Assembly: GCA_002633005.1 (NCBI GenBank)
Contig: NMRA01000557.1
Location: 145,513-209,512 of the forward strand
DNA length: 64,000 nucleotides
Direction: 5' to 3'
DNA from: Phoronis australis
Lineage: Eukaryota; Phoronida; Phoronidae
Within the stretch, counting starts at the first letter, position 1. Each line of letters opens with the position of its first letter. This document shows positions 1 to 12,200 of this stretch, piece by piece. Under the pieces are notes generated by a model. The model did not search any database. It was not told the DNA's origin and saw only the letters and a program-made list of their open reading frames with translations. Both the position numbers and the translations under genes were made by a program.

Positions 1-58
1 GTTCTCAACGGAATCAATCCATTTTTACTGTTGGCATTTCATAAGATAAGCTATTTAC

Positions 59-201
59 CTTCATCAACTGTTTGTGAGCAGATGTGTTATAGAGCAGCAC
101 TAGGCCGTCAAGAATTTCCAACAGAAATGTCATCTTGGACTTGGACTTGGCTGCAGGACTACCACTGGGCTCATCGGATATGCCCAATTTCTCCAGGGTG
201 G
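59..201 (-). CDS. RNF123: RNF123 exon 20 (last exon in window)
   Basis: The exon contains [13 protein letters not shown] and [20 protein letters not shown], matching the vertebrate SLLEVLDGAVMMYNLSVHQQL block just after the linker. It ends in phase 0 at donor GTAAAT. The remaining exons, including the RING, are outside the window. Confidence 0.92.
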
Positions 202-3200
202 CTGCGGGTAAGACGATTTAAGTTACACGTAAATAATGTCATCCCCCCACACGTGTGATTCATTTCGCAGCATCAATTATGCAAATGTGACTGCTTCAGC
301 AGCAACTAATGATGAAGAAATGAAATTGGTATTAAGTAAGATACATACCATATGTGTGCAGGCCGATCTGAAGGGCCCATTGGATGATTTACTGAAGAAA
401 CAAAAAATGACATGGCAAGCAATGGAAGCAACCCTCCTCCACATACCTTCGTAATCATCCACCTTCCTGGAGGTAGAAGGTAGAGACATGGTGTGTTCTT
501 CATCCATCAGGCTCTTCTGGGCTAAAGTCACCTCACCTGGAAAATCAGACGGAGCAAAGGTCTGTACAGATTTTTGTGATGAATGATATCTTCATATTGC
601 TCTTAGTAACAAGAAGAGGGACATTGCACATGAAGGCTCAATGCCAATTACTAGTTAGTTTGTTATTATTGGGGCACATTCGCTTGTGCGGTCCCTGTTG
701 AGACGTCTGCTTCGACCGCCATTGTATTACAGTTTACACTTGATTATAGTTACATCTTTTGCTGCACTTGAGTTTTCGTTAATCAAAGCATCACTAAGGA
801 CTGAAAGTATAACCTACTCCACAGTCTTTAATTTCCGACATTATAACAAGTACAAGCCTTTTGCCTGCACAACATTTTTCCGTAAAAGGCTGAGCTATCA
901 TAATAATAATAGACTGACTTCCAGAAGCCAAAACTTTCAATTTCTGAAATGACATTCCAAACTTTTTAAATCTTGAACAAGTGTTCAAGCTGAAGAGGGT
1001 TACAAAAAGGAAGTTTATTTTTTGACAGATAGTGTGTTGTCATACCTATCAGTGTGTTGATCACAGATCATGTCCTAACTAACTAAAGGTTCCCAAAACG
1101 AAGAGAATGAGAAATAAATCACCAAAGCATTTTAACTCAACATTTTCAAAAGTGTCAGGTACATGGCTGTCTTACAGTAAGCTAGTTGTGCTAAATAAAT
1201 GAAAATCTAAATTTCCTAAGAATTCTAAAAATCTACATTCCTTTACCTTTATTGTCTTTCCTCAGATGTGAAATTAAGCCGCCAAGTCTTAGATGGTCGA
1301 AAAAGTCAATGCTCTCATCACAGAACCTCTTAACAGGAACATGGGGAATTTCTGAAAACACAATCATTAAATCTGCAGTCAATGTCTGCGATCCCAAGCT
1401 TTTCCGCAGATGCACAAGATACAAATCAACTGACACAGTCAGTTATTGACATTTTCACCAAGGAAAGTGACAGTGAAGGACAAGAGATCGATTTCACAAG
1501 ACTGGGATGAAAACTTATCTGCCAAGAAACAATTTTAAATTGAAATTTAAGACTAATTACCCTCACTGTATAGATTTAAATAAAATTTTCTTACCATCAC
1601 AGGACACATATTCTTAAAGAGCATTCAGACCATTTTCACATAAAAATGCTTCAAAAAATCATAAAATTGGTCATCCTTCAAAGACATGACCACTTGAAAT
1701 CACTCACGAAACCTAATTGTTCCGCACATTAATTTGTATCATAAGGGTAACTGTCTTATCGATCCAAGTCACTTGCTCACAAAGAGTGGTTTACTCACCA
1801 GCGTGGTTTCCACTTTCTTCAGCCCACAGCTGCCTGAACACAGCTAGAAAACGGTGGAAGAAACACAATAGCACCGGCTGGGGAACATACTGCGCTAGAT
1901 GTGCCTGCATACAGGACAAGAGACAATTATATTAAAAACCAGCTGTCATACTTGAAAATCAAATTCTGGCTGGCCCCAGTCTTCAGGATCCACAAATTTT
2001 AAAGCATTCTCAGCACAATAATTCTTTTCTCATTTTACTCATGAATATTTTATTTTCCTATGAACTGTTCCTATCTCATGCACCATACAATTTTCTTTCT
2101 CCTTATTTCAAGACAGCAATGTGCTCGGCTAACCATTTTTCTGCAAGGAATGTAGAACCAAATCTCTGTCTTAAGCTTTAAGTCACTTTTTATGCAACAG
2201 ACTCCTAGAGAACTCGTGCAGCACAAACACAACATGCCATCATAAGAAACATTTATCGGATTTGAACTACCCTGCCACTGTGTCGCTCTCTTTCTCACAG
2301 TAATCATGTGCAGTACCCTAGAAACCAGTTGCCAACACTTTAAGCTGGTAGGTGGACTACTTCAAGCTGGTAGGTCACTTGTTTGACAAACCATTAGCAA
2401 GTTTTTGCTTGATCATTAATCCTTACATTTGTATTCCTAACAAGCAAATATGAATACCTCTTACCAGGTGGGACTACACTAGGCAGTTGCCAGTCTAGAG
2501 TGACTGGACTTTGATGAGTGGCTTTATGAGTGAATAGAGAGCAAAGTAAGGTGTCAATGTTGAGCACTACCTGTTTTTGGCAACACTTAATCTGGACACT
2601 GAGGTCAATAATTAAATCTATCCTACAAAACTGTGATTTTTATTGTTTGAATGGCAAAAATTGGTAAACTACAACAGAGGAAAAGATTAAAGTCCCATTG
2701 GAACAATTCTTTATTGATATGTCCCAGTCTCTATTGTGAAACCTAACTGAACAACATAATGGCACACCAGTGATCTTAATAACCCAAAAGAATGCAGTCA
2801 TGGATGAGGGTATAATGCTCTTACGAAATCAAGACAAACTTGCACAGACACAAGCCATGGTAAGATGTCAAGCGATGCTAATTCAACCAAATAGACGACA
2901 GACTGATGGTAGGTTAATGGAAGTTAGGTGGTAACATCTAACACTCACCGCAGTCCTCTGAGATGAATGGTTCTTCAAGAACTTTCTGAATTTCGTCAAA
3001 AAGATGTACCTGGAGCTGGCAGTCTGAAAATGAGCAAAATGGAGAAAGAGTGTGATCCGAAAAATAGGGATGTAGGCAGACTACGAATAGGGAGCAAAGG
3101 GGGCAGGAACAAGGATGGGAAGTCTGGAGGGAGGCTGGGAGACAGGGGGCACTAGTGAGGTGAGGGAAGGATAGAGGGAGGCAAGGGAGGGAGGGGGAGG

Positions 3201-6200
3201 AAGGCTGTGGATATGGAGGGTGGGCAAGGGAGGGGGAACTAGGGAGGGTGGGAGGGAGGGAAGGTGGGAGAGGAGGGATGGAGGTACGGGAACAAGTGGA
3301 ATTAGAATGAGAATGCAACTCTTATACATATATATTATTAATAAGCAAATAACATATATATCCTTTCATGATCGCCGATAGTTACGATCAGGTGCCACAA
3401 CCCCTTTGAAATGAACAAAGACAGGGATTGGAACATCTGTTGACTGCACATGGGATGCCTTTTTACAGCAGAGATTTCAGGGTGCCAGAAAATCCTCATC
3501 TATTACGAATCAAAACTGCCAATGGTGAAAAAATTCTGCGTGTGTCAATTTAACAGTGATTCATAATGATCAAGCAGTTGATGGAATAATTTCAGATTGG
3601 AAGGAAGAAAGCCAGTTCTGAAGAGAGAAAGTCATTAGACGGTTTGACAATAACCAGAAAAGCTACTAACCATGTCCTCCTTATCATTGAGAAGTAAGAG
3701 CTTCAGTAGCTCCACCTGGAGTTTCTCTAAGACCAAAACATTGTCATGAAGACTGTCACATGACTTGTAGTACAGCCGTCGAGTCTCCGCTGACGCTTGG
3801 TCTACTGGTTTGGCAGTGTCCTCCTTCTGAGAAGAAACACGGGCGTTAATGGAGGGTAATTCCATCCTAGCAAACATGCATGGACATCTTTTAATAAACT
3901 AAACACAAGTTAAAAACTCAGGGTTTACCATGACTGCACTGATAGACACTTGCTGTGATAAAATTAAGCCGTACTGTAACAGATAAAACAACACTAAGAA
4001 TATCAGCAGTGTCAGACTCACCTTCTTGGTAGGAACATCCCACCAGGGGTCAGGGATAATGCTCTCCAGGGTTGGGTCATCGGGTACTTTAACATTGAAG
4101 AAGAGGGGCATCTTGATTTTATCAAACGTGATATAGTTAAGGAGAGTCTCTCATAACCAGCTTTGTTCATCAATCGCCCATATATTCTGACCAAAGCTTC
4201 ACAGTGTAAATTGTCAATCATTACTTATACGAATTTGCCATTAGGCTTGAAAATGAGTCGTTGCGTCCCAACCACATTGGTTCTGCATGTCTGACACACG
4301 CACACTCGATAAAATTGATGCAAAAACGAGTTATTACGTCCTAAACAGCAATGAACTACAATAGTTTTTGCATAATGAACAGCAGCGGAGCAAAAAGTGA
4401 GTAAGGCAGTTATAATCCTGTTTCAACATTTGAGTAAAACTTATGCTTCATATGGCAATCGGTGAATACAGCCAAAATAGTCCTCAACGAGACAGACTGG
4501 TAGCGTATAGCCTAATCCAAAATCTGTAGAGATGTAACAATTTTGCAAATGAAGCTTAGTGCTATCAAATACATATTTTGCATGTATTTAACATGTCTTG
4601 AGGTTTGCAAGGTTTTTACATCTATGCAACACATCGAAAGCAGAAAATAGCAGCAGTACACACACAAAACAATTGGAAAAAATGACCAGTCATTTCCCAT
4701 CATGATGACCAGTCATTTCCCATCATGATGGCCGAGTGATAGGAATTCACTGTCATGACAGTTGATTGCATGAGGAGTCCACCACCAGAGAAGCTAGAAT
4801 GGCCCGTTATGACCCCTACTACTCTGATGGGGTCGTAACAGGGAAACAGTAGTTTGTCTGACTACTATTGTTGGGTTATTACAGTTGGACTATTTTCAAA
4901 AAGGATATAGTATATTCTCCAATGCATACCGGCGCGTCTTTTCATGCCTCAGCACAGCTGTAATAAGCCGGAGGTAGGTTTTCTACAAAACAACCGAGGA
5001 ATATCTCCGAGTTAAACAAAATAAACATCTCATTAACTTCATTGTGGCATGGCTCACATGTTTCTAATACAACAACAAATTTCTAAACCTCTCAATCTGT
5101 TTTTTGATTTATTTATGGTAACACCTACAGACCAAAGGCTAGAATCACGTACCTGGGGCCCATTCCAAGAAAACTGACTTTAAGTTAGTTAAAAGACAAA
5201 TTTTAAATTTTAGCCAATTTTAAAATAAAAGTTGTCTCAAGTCCATTTCCAAAAGAGTTTTTAAGTTTGACTTGAGCTTTTGATTGAAGTTTTGCCTTAA
5301 TTTTGACAAGCTTACTGGATGTGGAAGTTTTAAAGTTTGGAAGGTGAGACAAATCTTAGAGTTACAGGTAAGTCAAAAATGAATCAATACTTAGTTTCTT
5401 GGAACAGGTGTCCGGACTTTTAATTAAGGTCATGACCTCTGACTGCCAAATGAGTCCACCATACCATAAGACTCTTACTAGTGAAACATTAGTGGTTTGT
5501 AAATTTGATTTATTAAGCTCTCGCACGGAATATAAATTTCTCCATAAAATTATATTTCAAGGCCCAAAAGCAATTCATCATAATGCCCTTGCACACTTTT
5601 ATAATGACTGAGTTTATTGGATACAAGACACAATAAAATAACAAGTAGTCAATACGACTACTTAACACATCTATCTTTGATCTCCCTATTCTCAAAAACC
5701 TCATCGTTGGTGGTATTTTAAATTTGAAACATCTAACACATTATATTCAAATCATTTAAAAACAAAATTCTGTCTGCAATACTTTGTCTTCTGAAAATAT
5801 GGTCAGCAAAATATATCCGCTTATTAAATTGCGATGTCATTCACAAACACAACTGAAAAATAATAAAGACTTAACAAAGTCAAGTATGAGGACTACAAGG
5901 TTTTACAAGCTGGTTCACACCGGATGGAGGCACGTTGTGGCTGCAGAAGGCGAGAAAAGCACCCTGTGCGGCCACAGCGCCTTCACCACAAACTCCTGCG
6001 TTCATTCATGAAACGCATCATGACTAAGGAATTAAAATGCTTAATGAAAATGCAAACCCAAAATACATTCTTACAAACCTGGACAGTAAAATTCTGGTCG
6101 TCCTTGAGAAATCGAAATGCTGACAAGAGGCTAAGTATGGTATGCCCTAAGCACAGCTTGATTTCAAACTCCTGAAAGTAAAATATGAAATGTGAAAGTA

Positions 6201-9200
6201 ATGTTCAAAATAAAGTCACTAAATTACAATATTATTATGTTTCGTAGTGTCTAACACCACATTAAAAGTTCCATTTAAAGTTACCTCAATCCTCTTGTTT
6301 AATATCTGTTTGGAAAAATCAAATCTAAGCCACTTATCCCAAGAAACTTGATCATGAAATTTGGATTTCAATGACAAGATTCTTTTTCGCTCCCCTGAAG
6401 AACAAAGCATTAATTAACAAGGCAGTGAAAAACATTTAAGAAAACAATAAGATCTCTTCCAAAATTGACCCATTCCAACCAGTTGCATGTCATCTCCCAA
6501 TTCAAACTGAATAGTGACACCAAATGCACCCATGGCAGGGCTCGACATAACGAGCTGCAGGTCGCATTTGCGACCTGAAATTTGGAAATGCGAGCTGAGA
6601 TTTTTGTCAGCTCGTATCAAGTCGCAAAATGGGACCTGGAATTTCCAAGCAATGCGAGCTGAGTTTTTACACTTCTTGGCAGATACCTGGCAAATATAAA
6701 GCAACTATAATAATTGTTAATCCGACCATTACTTGGTTGTTGCCAAATCCAAGTTCAAAAGACCACTAACTGAGAACAGCCCTCCCGATGACTTGTAAGC
6801 ACGTCGCGTGACCATGGGATATGCAGAATCGATCTTTGACGCGTTTCATTGGCTAACATTTTCGGCCACTTTTGCAAATTTCCGGATTTGCCGAAGAAAG
6901 TTTAGGGCCATATAACACATGATAAAACCCCACAAAAACAGCAGTGTTTCTATTAATTCTTAAGCGATCAACTTATCTAACTTTGTGGTGGACAAATATG
7001 TTTGTTTTTCGCTTAAGATGCCGTTATTACATTTACCAAATATCCACGTTGGTCCCGTTGTAAGCGTGCAAGCGGTCCCGGCAAGACAATCGTGACTTAG
7101 ATATGTGCGCCGAAGTGAAAACGACAACCTATTAATTCCCAAACGGCGATCACAACTTTACTTTCAGTTGCCAAGAAATTCTCAAACCCCATTACTTGTT
7201 TCTGGNGTGTCGTTTTGTGACTGACCTATTTTTCCCGTACCTGGAAGGTATTGAGCAAACTTGCCATTACCAGATGGAAACTCGCACGGAGGGAGTCGGA
7301 ATTATTTGGAGGATATTCACTTCATGGAAAACTAATTGTTGAGTACGTAAACAGCATAAGTACCACATTTTTGTTGTGAAATTTGCACTGAATTGATTAT
7401 TCGGTTAAATCATCGTTTCACGGATTTTTTTGCGACAGACATTTTTCAAACATGTGTTAAGTTGCAAAATTTGGGCTGTGAACAAAAAGCGGAGGGAATT
7501 TGCCCTCGGAGTTAGTTTGAATCTTTAACGACTTTGATGACAGCCAGTAGCAGGTGAGACCTAGCAAAATCCCTGATACTTTTTCAACGGGCATTTTCTC
7601 CCTTTTCAAATTGCAAACTTAGCTACTCGAATGCACGTGTCTGTTAGAGAGCACTAATTCAACTCTCACGTCGGGAACTTGACTTGTGCTCTAGAGACTT
7701 TCAATGGCGGAGTAACGCCGTACCTACATGAACGAAGTCACTTTTGGGATTTGAAATTTTTTAGTATTTAACGCGGCAGGAAAGAGCATAATCTAAACAT
7801 TTTCTCGATGATCTAAAATCAATTTTGGCGCGTAAAAATGGCGGGAAAATTTGCGACCTGGCATTTATGCATGCGAGCTGGATTTTGGAAATGCGACCTG
7901 GGATTCTGGCTAGGTCACAAAATGAGACCTGGCGATTTTAATAGCGTCGAGCCCTGCATGGCAATAACATAAATTATGTTTAAATTCCCCATGCTACGTC
8001 CACAGACACAAGTTGAAAATAAGTAAAAATGGAAGAAAGAATAAAGCAAAAAATCAGTCAATTATAACACATTAGCAAAACATTTGCGGTCCAACGGGTA
8101 GTAGATTGATATTTGATGTGATAGTATTCATATTTTGTGAGACATAGATAAGTAACTGATAGTCTGTGGTTTGGTGTTAACCGATCTTAATTACATTTTA
8201 ATGAGCAGTTGAAACAATGTTTTGCATAGAACAATTTTTTCATTGCAGACATGTTTAGTGCGAGTGTGAAAGCGGATTTAAATTTAAAAACACCTGGACA
8301 TTCAACATTCGCTGCATACCTGTAAGAAAGTCCACAGTGAGGAGAGAAAGACTTCGACAAACTTTTCACCGAAACTGCGCTCGCTTGTCGTGTGAAATTT
8401 CAACAGGAGTGCAATCAGGTAGCGGTCAACAATATATGGACTTTTCTGGAAAAAAGTAAAAATGCAACACATTTTATACAAAACGAAGAAAGTAGAGGCA
8501 TAAGTTGACTTTTTGTAAAATTTTCAGTGTAGTTACTGGAATACCAGTTTCTTGAAATAAAAGAACCTGTTTCTGCAGAAGTCTGACAAATTATAACATT
8601 TTTGAGACAAGTAGAATTCTGACCACCTGCATAAATTACACAGAATAACAGAAATAGAGGTTGGATGCAACACCGTGTATTTAAACTTTGATTAAAGCGT
8701 CATTCAAACAAAACAAGTTTTAATTTAGGTCACTTACTGTTATGAAATTGATCTGAAATTGTTTCTTGGTGATAATAGAAGAGGTTTCTGCACGAAATAG
8801 GAACCAACACATGTTTTTAGACCAAGCTCATGAAATTTTAGACCCGTCAGTAGTATGAAATTTTGTCTGCTTGGTCTTTCAACAAAAATAACAAACTGCA
8901 AGTTCTTTCCGAAAACATGCATCACTTCTAAACCGAGTAAGGAACAAAACAAGACCAATTTTATAATAGAGAGAGGCCAAAATCAACACTTGGGTTTTTC
9001 GACAGCATCTAACGAGTCAATTCAAATTTGACAGCAATGTTCTGCAATAGCCTTAAAAGTTCCACGGTATTTCAAGAGAAGTCTAGCATGAAGTAAGTCA
9101 ACGTTTTGTAAATTTGAAGGAGTTCTCCAAAACTATCAAAACGGTATTCATATAGTCATTTGGCGACAGCCACTGACTGGAGTGTGATAAATGACAACAA

Positions 9201-12200
9201 CCTCCAAGCAAATGATTGGCTGCATTATTCTTTGCCATTGACTTAAGCACTTCACCTTTAAAGCTTGATAGAAACAATCACAGCCACTGAATGTAGAATG
9301 AAAATTGACAGAGTCAAGGACTTCTGTGGCAATATGCCACTGGAAAGCTCATTTAACATTTTACGCTTCAGAGAGAAAATTTGTCATGTAAGATAAATGT
9401 CAACAACACTTACAAGCAAGGGGGCAAGTTTATGAAATATGTGCGCTGAGATGATTGCATGGGCGCATTTGGCAGAGTAGGTTTTGTGGGAATATTTCAC
9501 TGTCTTTGATGGCGACTCGTACATCTCTCCCTGCAACACAAAAGACATGCTTCAAATTTTAAGACCTGGGCTCAAAAATTCTGCATCTGTCTACTATATA
9601 CAAAGACAATAAATTACTTCCTTCAAATTGCATTCCTTCCAGTTAAGTTGTTCAAAGTAACAAAATCAAAACAGACCGGTATGGAAATCTTCCTAGCCAT
9701 GATTAAACATCACCTCATGTCCCTTAAAGAACATTCACTTATAAAATGCTTCAGTGAACCAAAGAGCTCACCAGCAGTTCCTAATTTTGTCCAATTGAAT
9801 TCAGTTGAAGCTCATAACTCAATAACTTACTGAACATTGACGTGAATACAAAGACTGGCAACAAAACAACCTAATTTGTCTCTCTGTTCATTCTGCCTCA
9901 GTTCATGTTGTCTCTTTGTGTGTGTGATAGGTTGTTTCTATTGCTCACCTTACTGGTGATTTTTCTTTACATTGGTGATGTTTTGAGTACAAATGAAATG
10001 TGTGCTGTGTGTTTGTGTGTGTGTGTGTGTATGTGCCTGCCTGTGTGTGTATAAACTATATTTTAAGTGTGACACCGATTTATACCAAAAAGCTCGTTAT
10101 TTACTTCAACTTAAAATCAAGCTTGTCAAAATGGAAGCATGTTGCAAACTCATTGCTTTAGCATTGCAGCAGACATGCACCCGCCCAGACATGCACCCAT
10201 CCAGACATGTACCCACCCAGACATGCACCCATCCAGACATGGCACCCCACATCTCTAACACCTCGAGCATTTCAATATCCATCCAAGAAGTGTTCCTTAA
10301 CTGTCATGAAACAAATGCCATTCACACAAAGAGCAGGGATATTCCTGATCACATTTTGAACCTGTGCCCTTTGGGTTCATCTGATGATAAAAAGTGTACC
10401 TTTTTTAAAAATTAATGTCCCTCACTTTGTGTAGCTAAAGTGGTAACATAAAAAACAGAAACGCCAAGGACACTGGAAATAAGGAGAGTCATATTTTACC
10501 CGACTGGCTGTAATTTTAAAGAAATGTTGCGATTTGAATGCACCCGGGGGGTGTACTGCTGCAATGTACTTTCATCTTTTTACTTTTTTATTTGCTAATT
10601 GCACAAAGGTGCAGTCCAGGAATATCTCTGAGAGAGGCAACTGTTAAGAGCTTTTTATTGTGTGTAAAACAACATGAATTTCTGTAGGTTTCAGGACACA
10701 AGGACAGTAACAACTTCAGATAAGTAAATCTAAGACTTCTCTGTGAATGTCAGAGCTCACGTTTGCAGGTGCAAACAAGAAACAGGCCCAAGGATAACAG
10801 CCGAAAGGTTTTAGGATAGCATTATCTCTGCAGAAGTCTGGATACGTAAAGGTTTTTAACCCTTATCCTGCGCAAGGCGAGGTCAGCCGACATGCCAATT
10901 ATCCTATTAAAATGCGTTGGGTGTACTCAATCGACTATAATAAGTTACAGCTGGGCTGCGCTAGGAGAGTGCACTCACCCCAGGACACTAGTGATTTTCA
11001 TTCAGAAATTGTAAGAGCCCTGGAATGTTGTTTAGATATGTGACCACCAGCATTCCATACATCACAGTTTCCTCTACAGTTCTCCAATTTAAACCATATG
11101 GCTGTGATTACTAGTTTGGGAGATATTGGCAGGTTTATGTAAGTGTAGACATATAGTTTCATTATATGGCTGGAACCATACAGGGAGGGAAGACAGTGGA
11201 TCAGTTTGCTTTCACCAAGGCTATGATAAAGACTTACACATGGTGAAAATCTCCATTAAATTCTGCACAAGTTTTGTATTGACTTCCTTTCTGGTAATTT
11301 AATATTTCCCCTTCAAATTTCCAATTTAAAATTGTTAGGTCATTAGTCTGGGTGACCTCCATAACAGCTTAGTGCACAGCAGTAGTGGTGACCTACTTAG
11401 CTCAGCACACAGGGAAAGTAGTCTGAATAGAGGCTCAGCAGGATAAGGGTTAAAATTAGACAACCTCATCAAAAACTAAGATGGTGCAACTTGCCATCTC
11501 TAACTCAACCACCACTGGTAGTAGTTTCTCTAGAAACCCAAACAGTATCTCTGCCTCGCGTAGATCATCCTCGTCAGTTTCCTGCATTGGCAGATAGCCG
11601 TCCACGGGAAAACGGAAGGGGACACCACCAAAGTTCACTCGAATGCTCTCATTCTGTGAGACGCTGAATGCTGGGAAATAGGCTACCTCCGCACCAAGTG
11701 ACACGTTTGTGAATGCAGTCCCCATATTGTTTCCATTCCTATAAAAGAGGTTCGGGTTATTATTAATCTTTACAATCATGGCCAAAAAGGAGAGACAGAG
11801 ATTCCAACCTTCAATACTTGAGATTCAAGATTTTGTGGTCACTCATTAAGTCATATACTCACCAAAACTAGTCAGAGCAGTGAATCCAAAATGATACCAG
11901 TTAAAAAGACAAGATTACCCTAGGCTCAACATTTGACATGAGCTATTGAAATAAGGTTGATCTTACAACTGGCTTACCTGTGAAACGTAATGGTTCCTTG
12001 GTCACAGTCAATGCAACATCCGATAACATCTCCAGTCAGCCACATCTGAAAGATAGTAGCAACATATCTCTTACTGAATAAGCAATTGAAACATAGTGAA
12101 AGTTTAGATGTTTTTCACACAGCAATAAGTCATCAAAGCTGGAAACCCAGACAATTTTTTCTGCTGACTTTTCAAAGTCCCACAATGCTTTTTAGATCAA

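Noticed and set aside
2938-3318. 126-codon minus-strand Pro/Ser/Leu-rich frame
   Set aside because: It comes from the GGGA repeat, and it overlaps RNF123 exon 16 in the wrong frame.
4018-4221. Minus-strand frame [16 protein letters not shown]
   Set aside because: It is out of frame with the conserved WWDVPTKK segment of RNF123 exon 14 and runs through the U12 branch site.
6285-6394. Open frame with splice-like borders in RNF123 intron 11 (reads [20 protein letters not shown])
   Set aside because: It is phase 1 in and 0 out, while its neighbours need 0 and 0. The phase-0 reading has an early stop and vertebrate RNF123 has no matching segment.
9985-10415. 140-codon plus-strand frame beginning with Cys/Val repeats
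   Set aside because: It is a translation of a GT microsatellite and a 16-bp minisatellite in an RNF123 intron.
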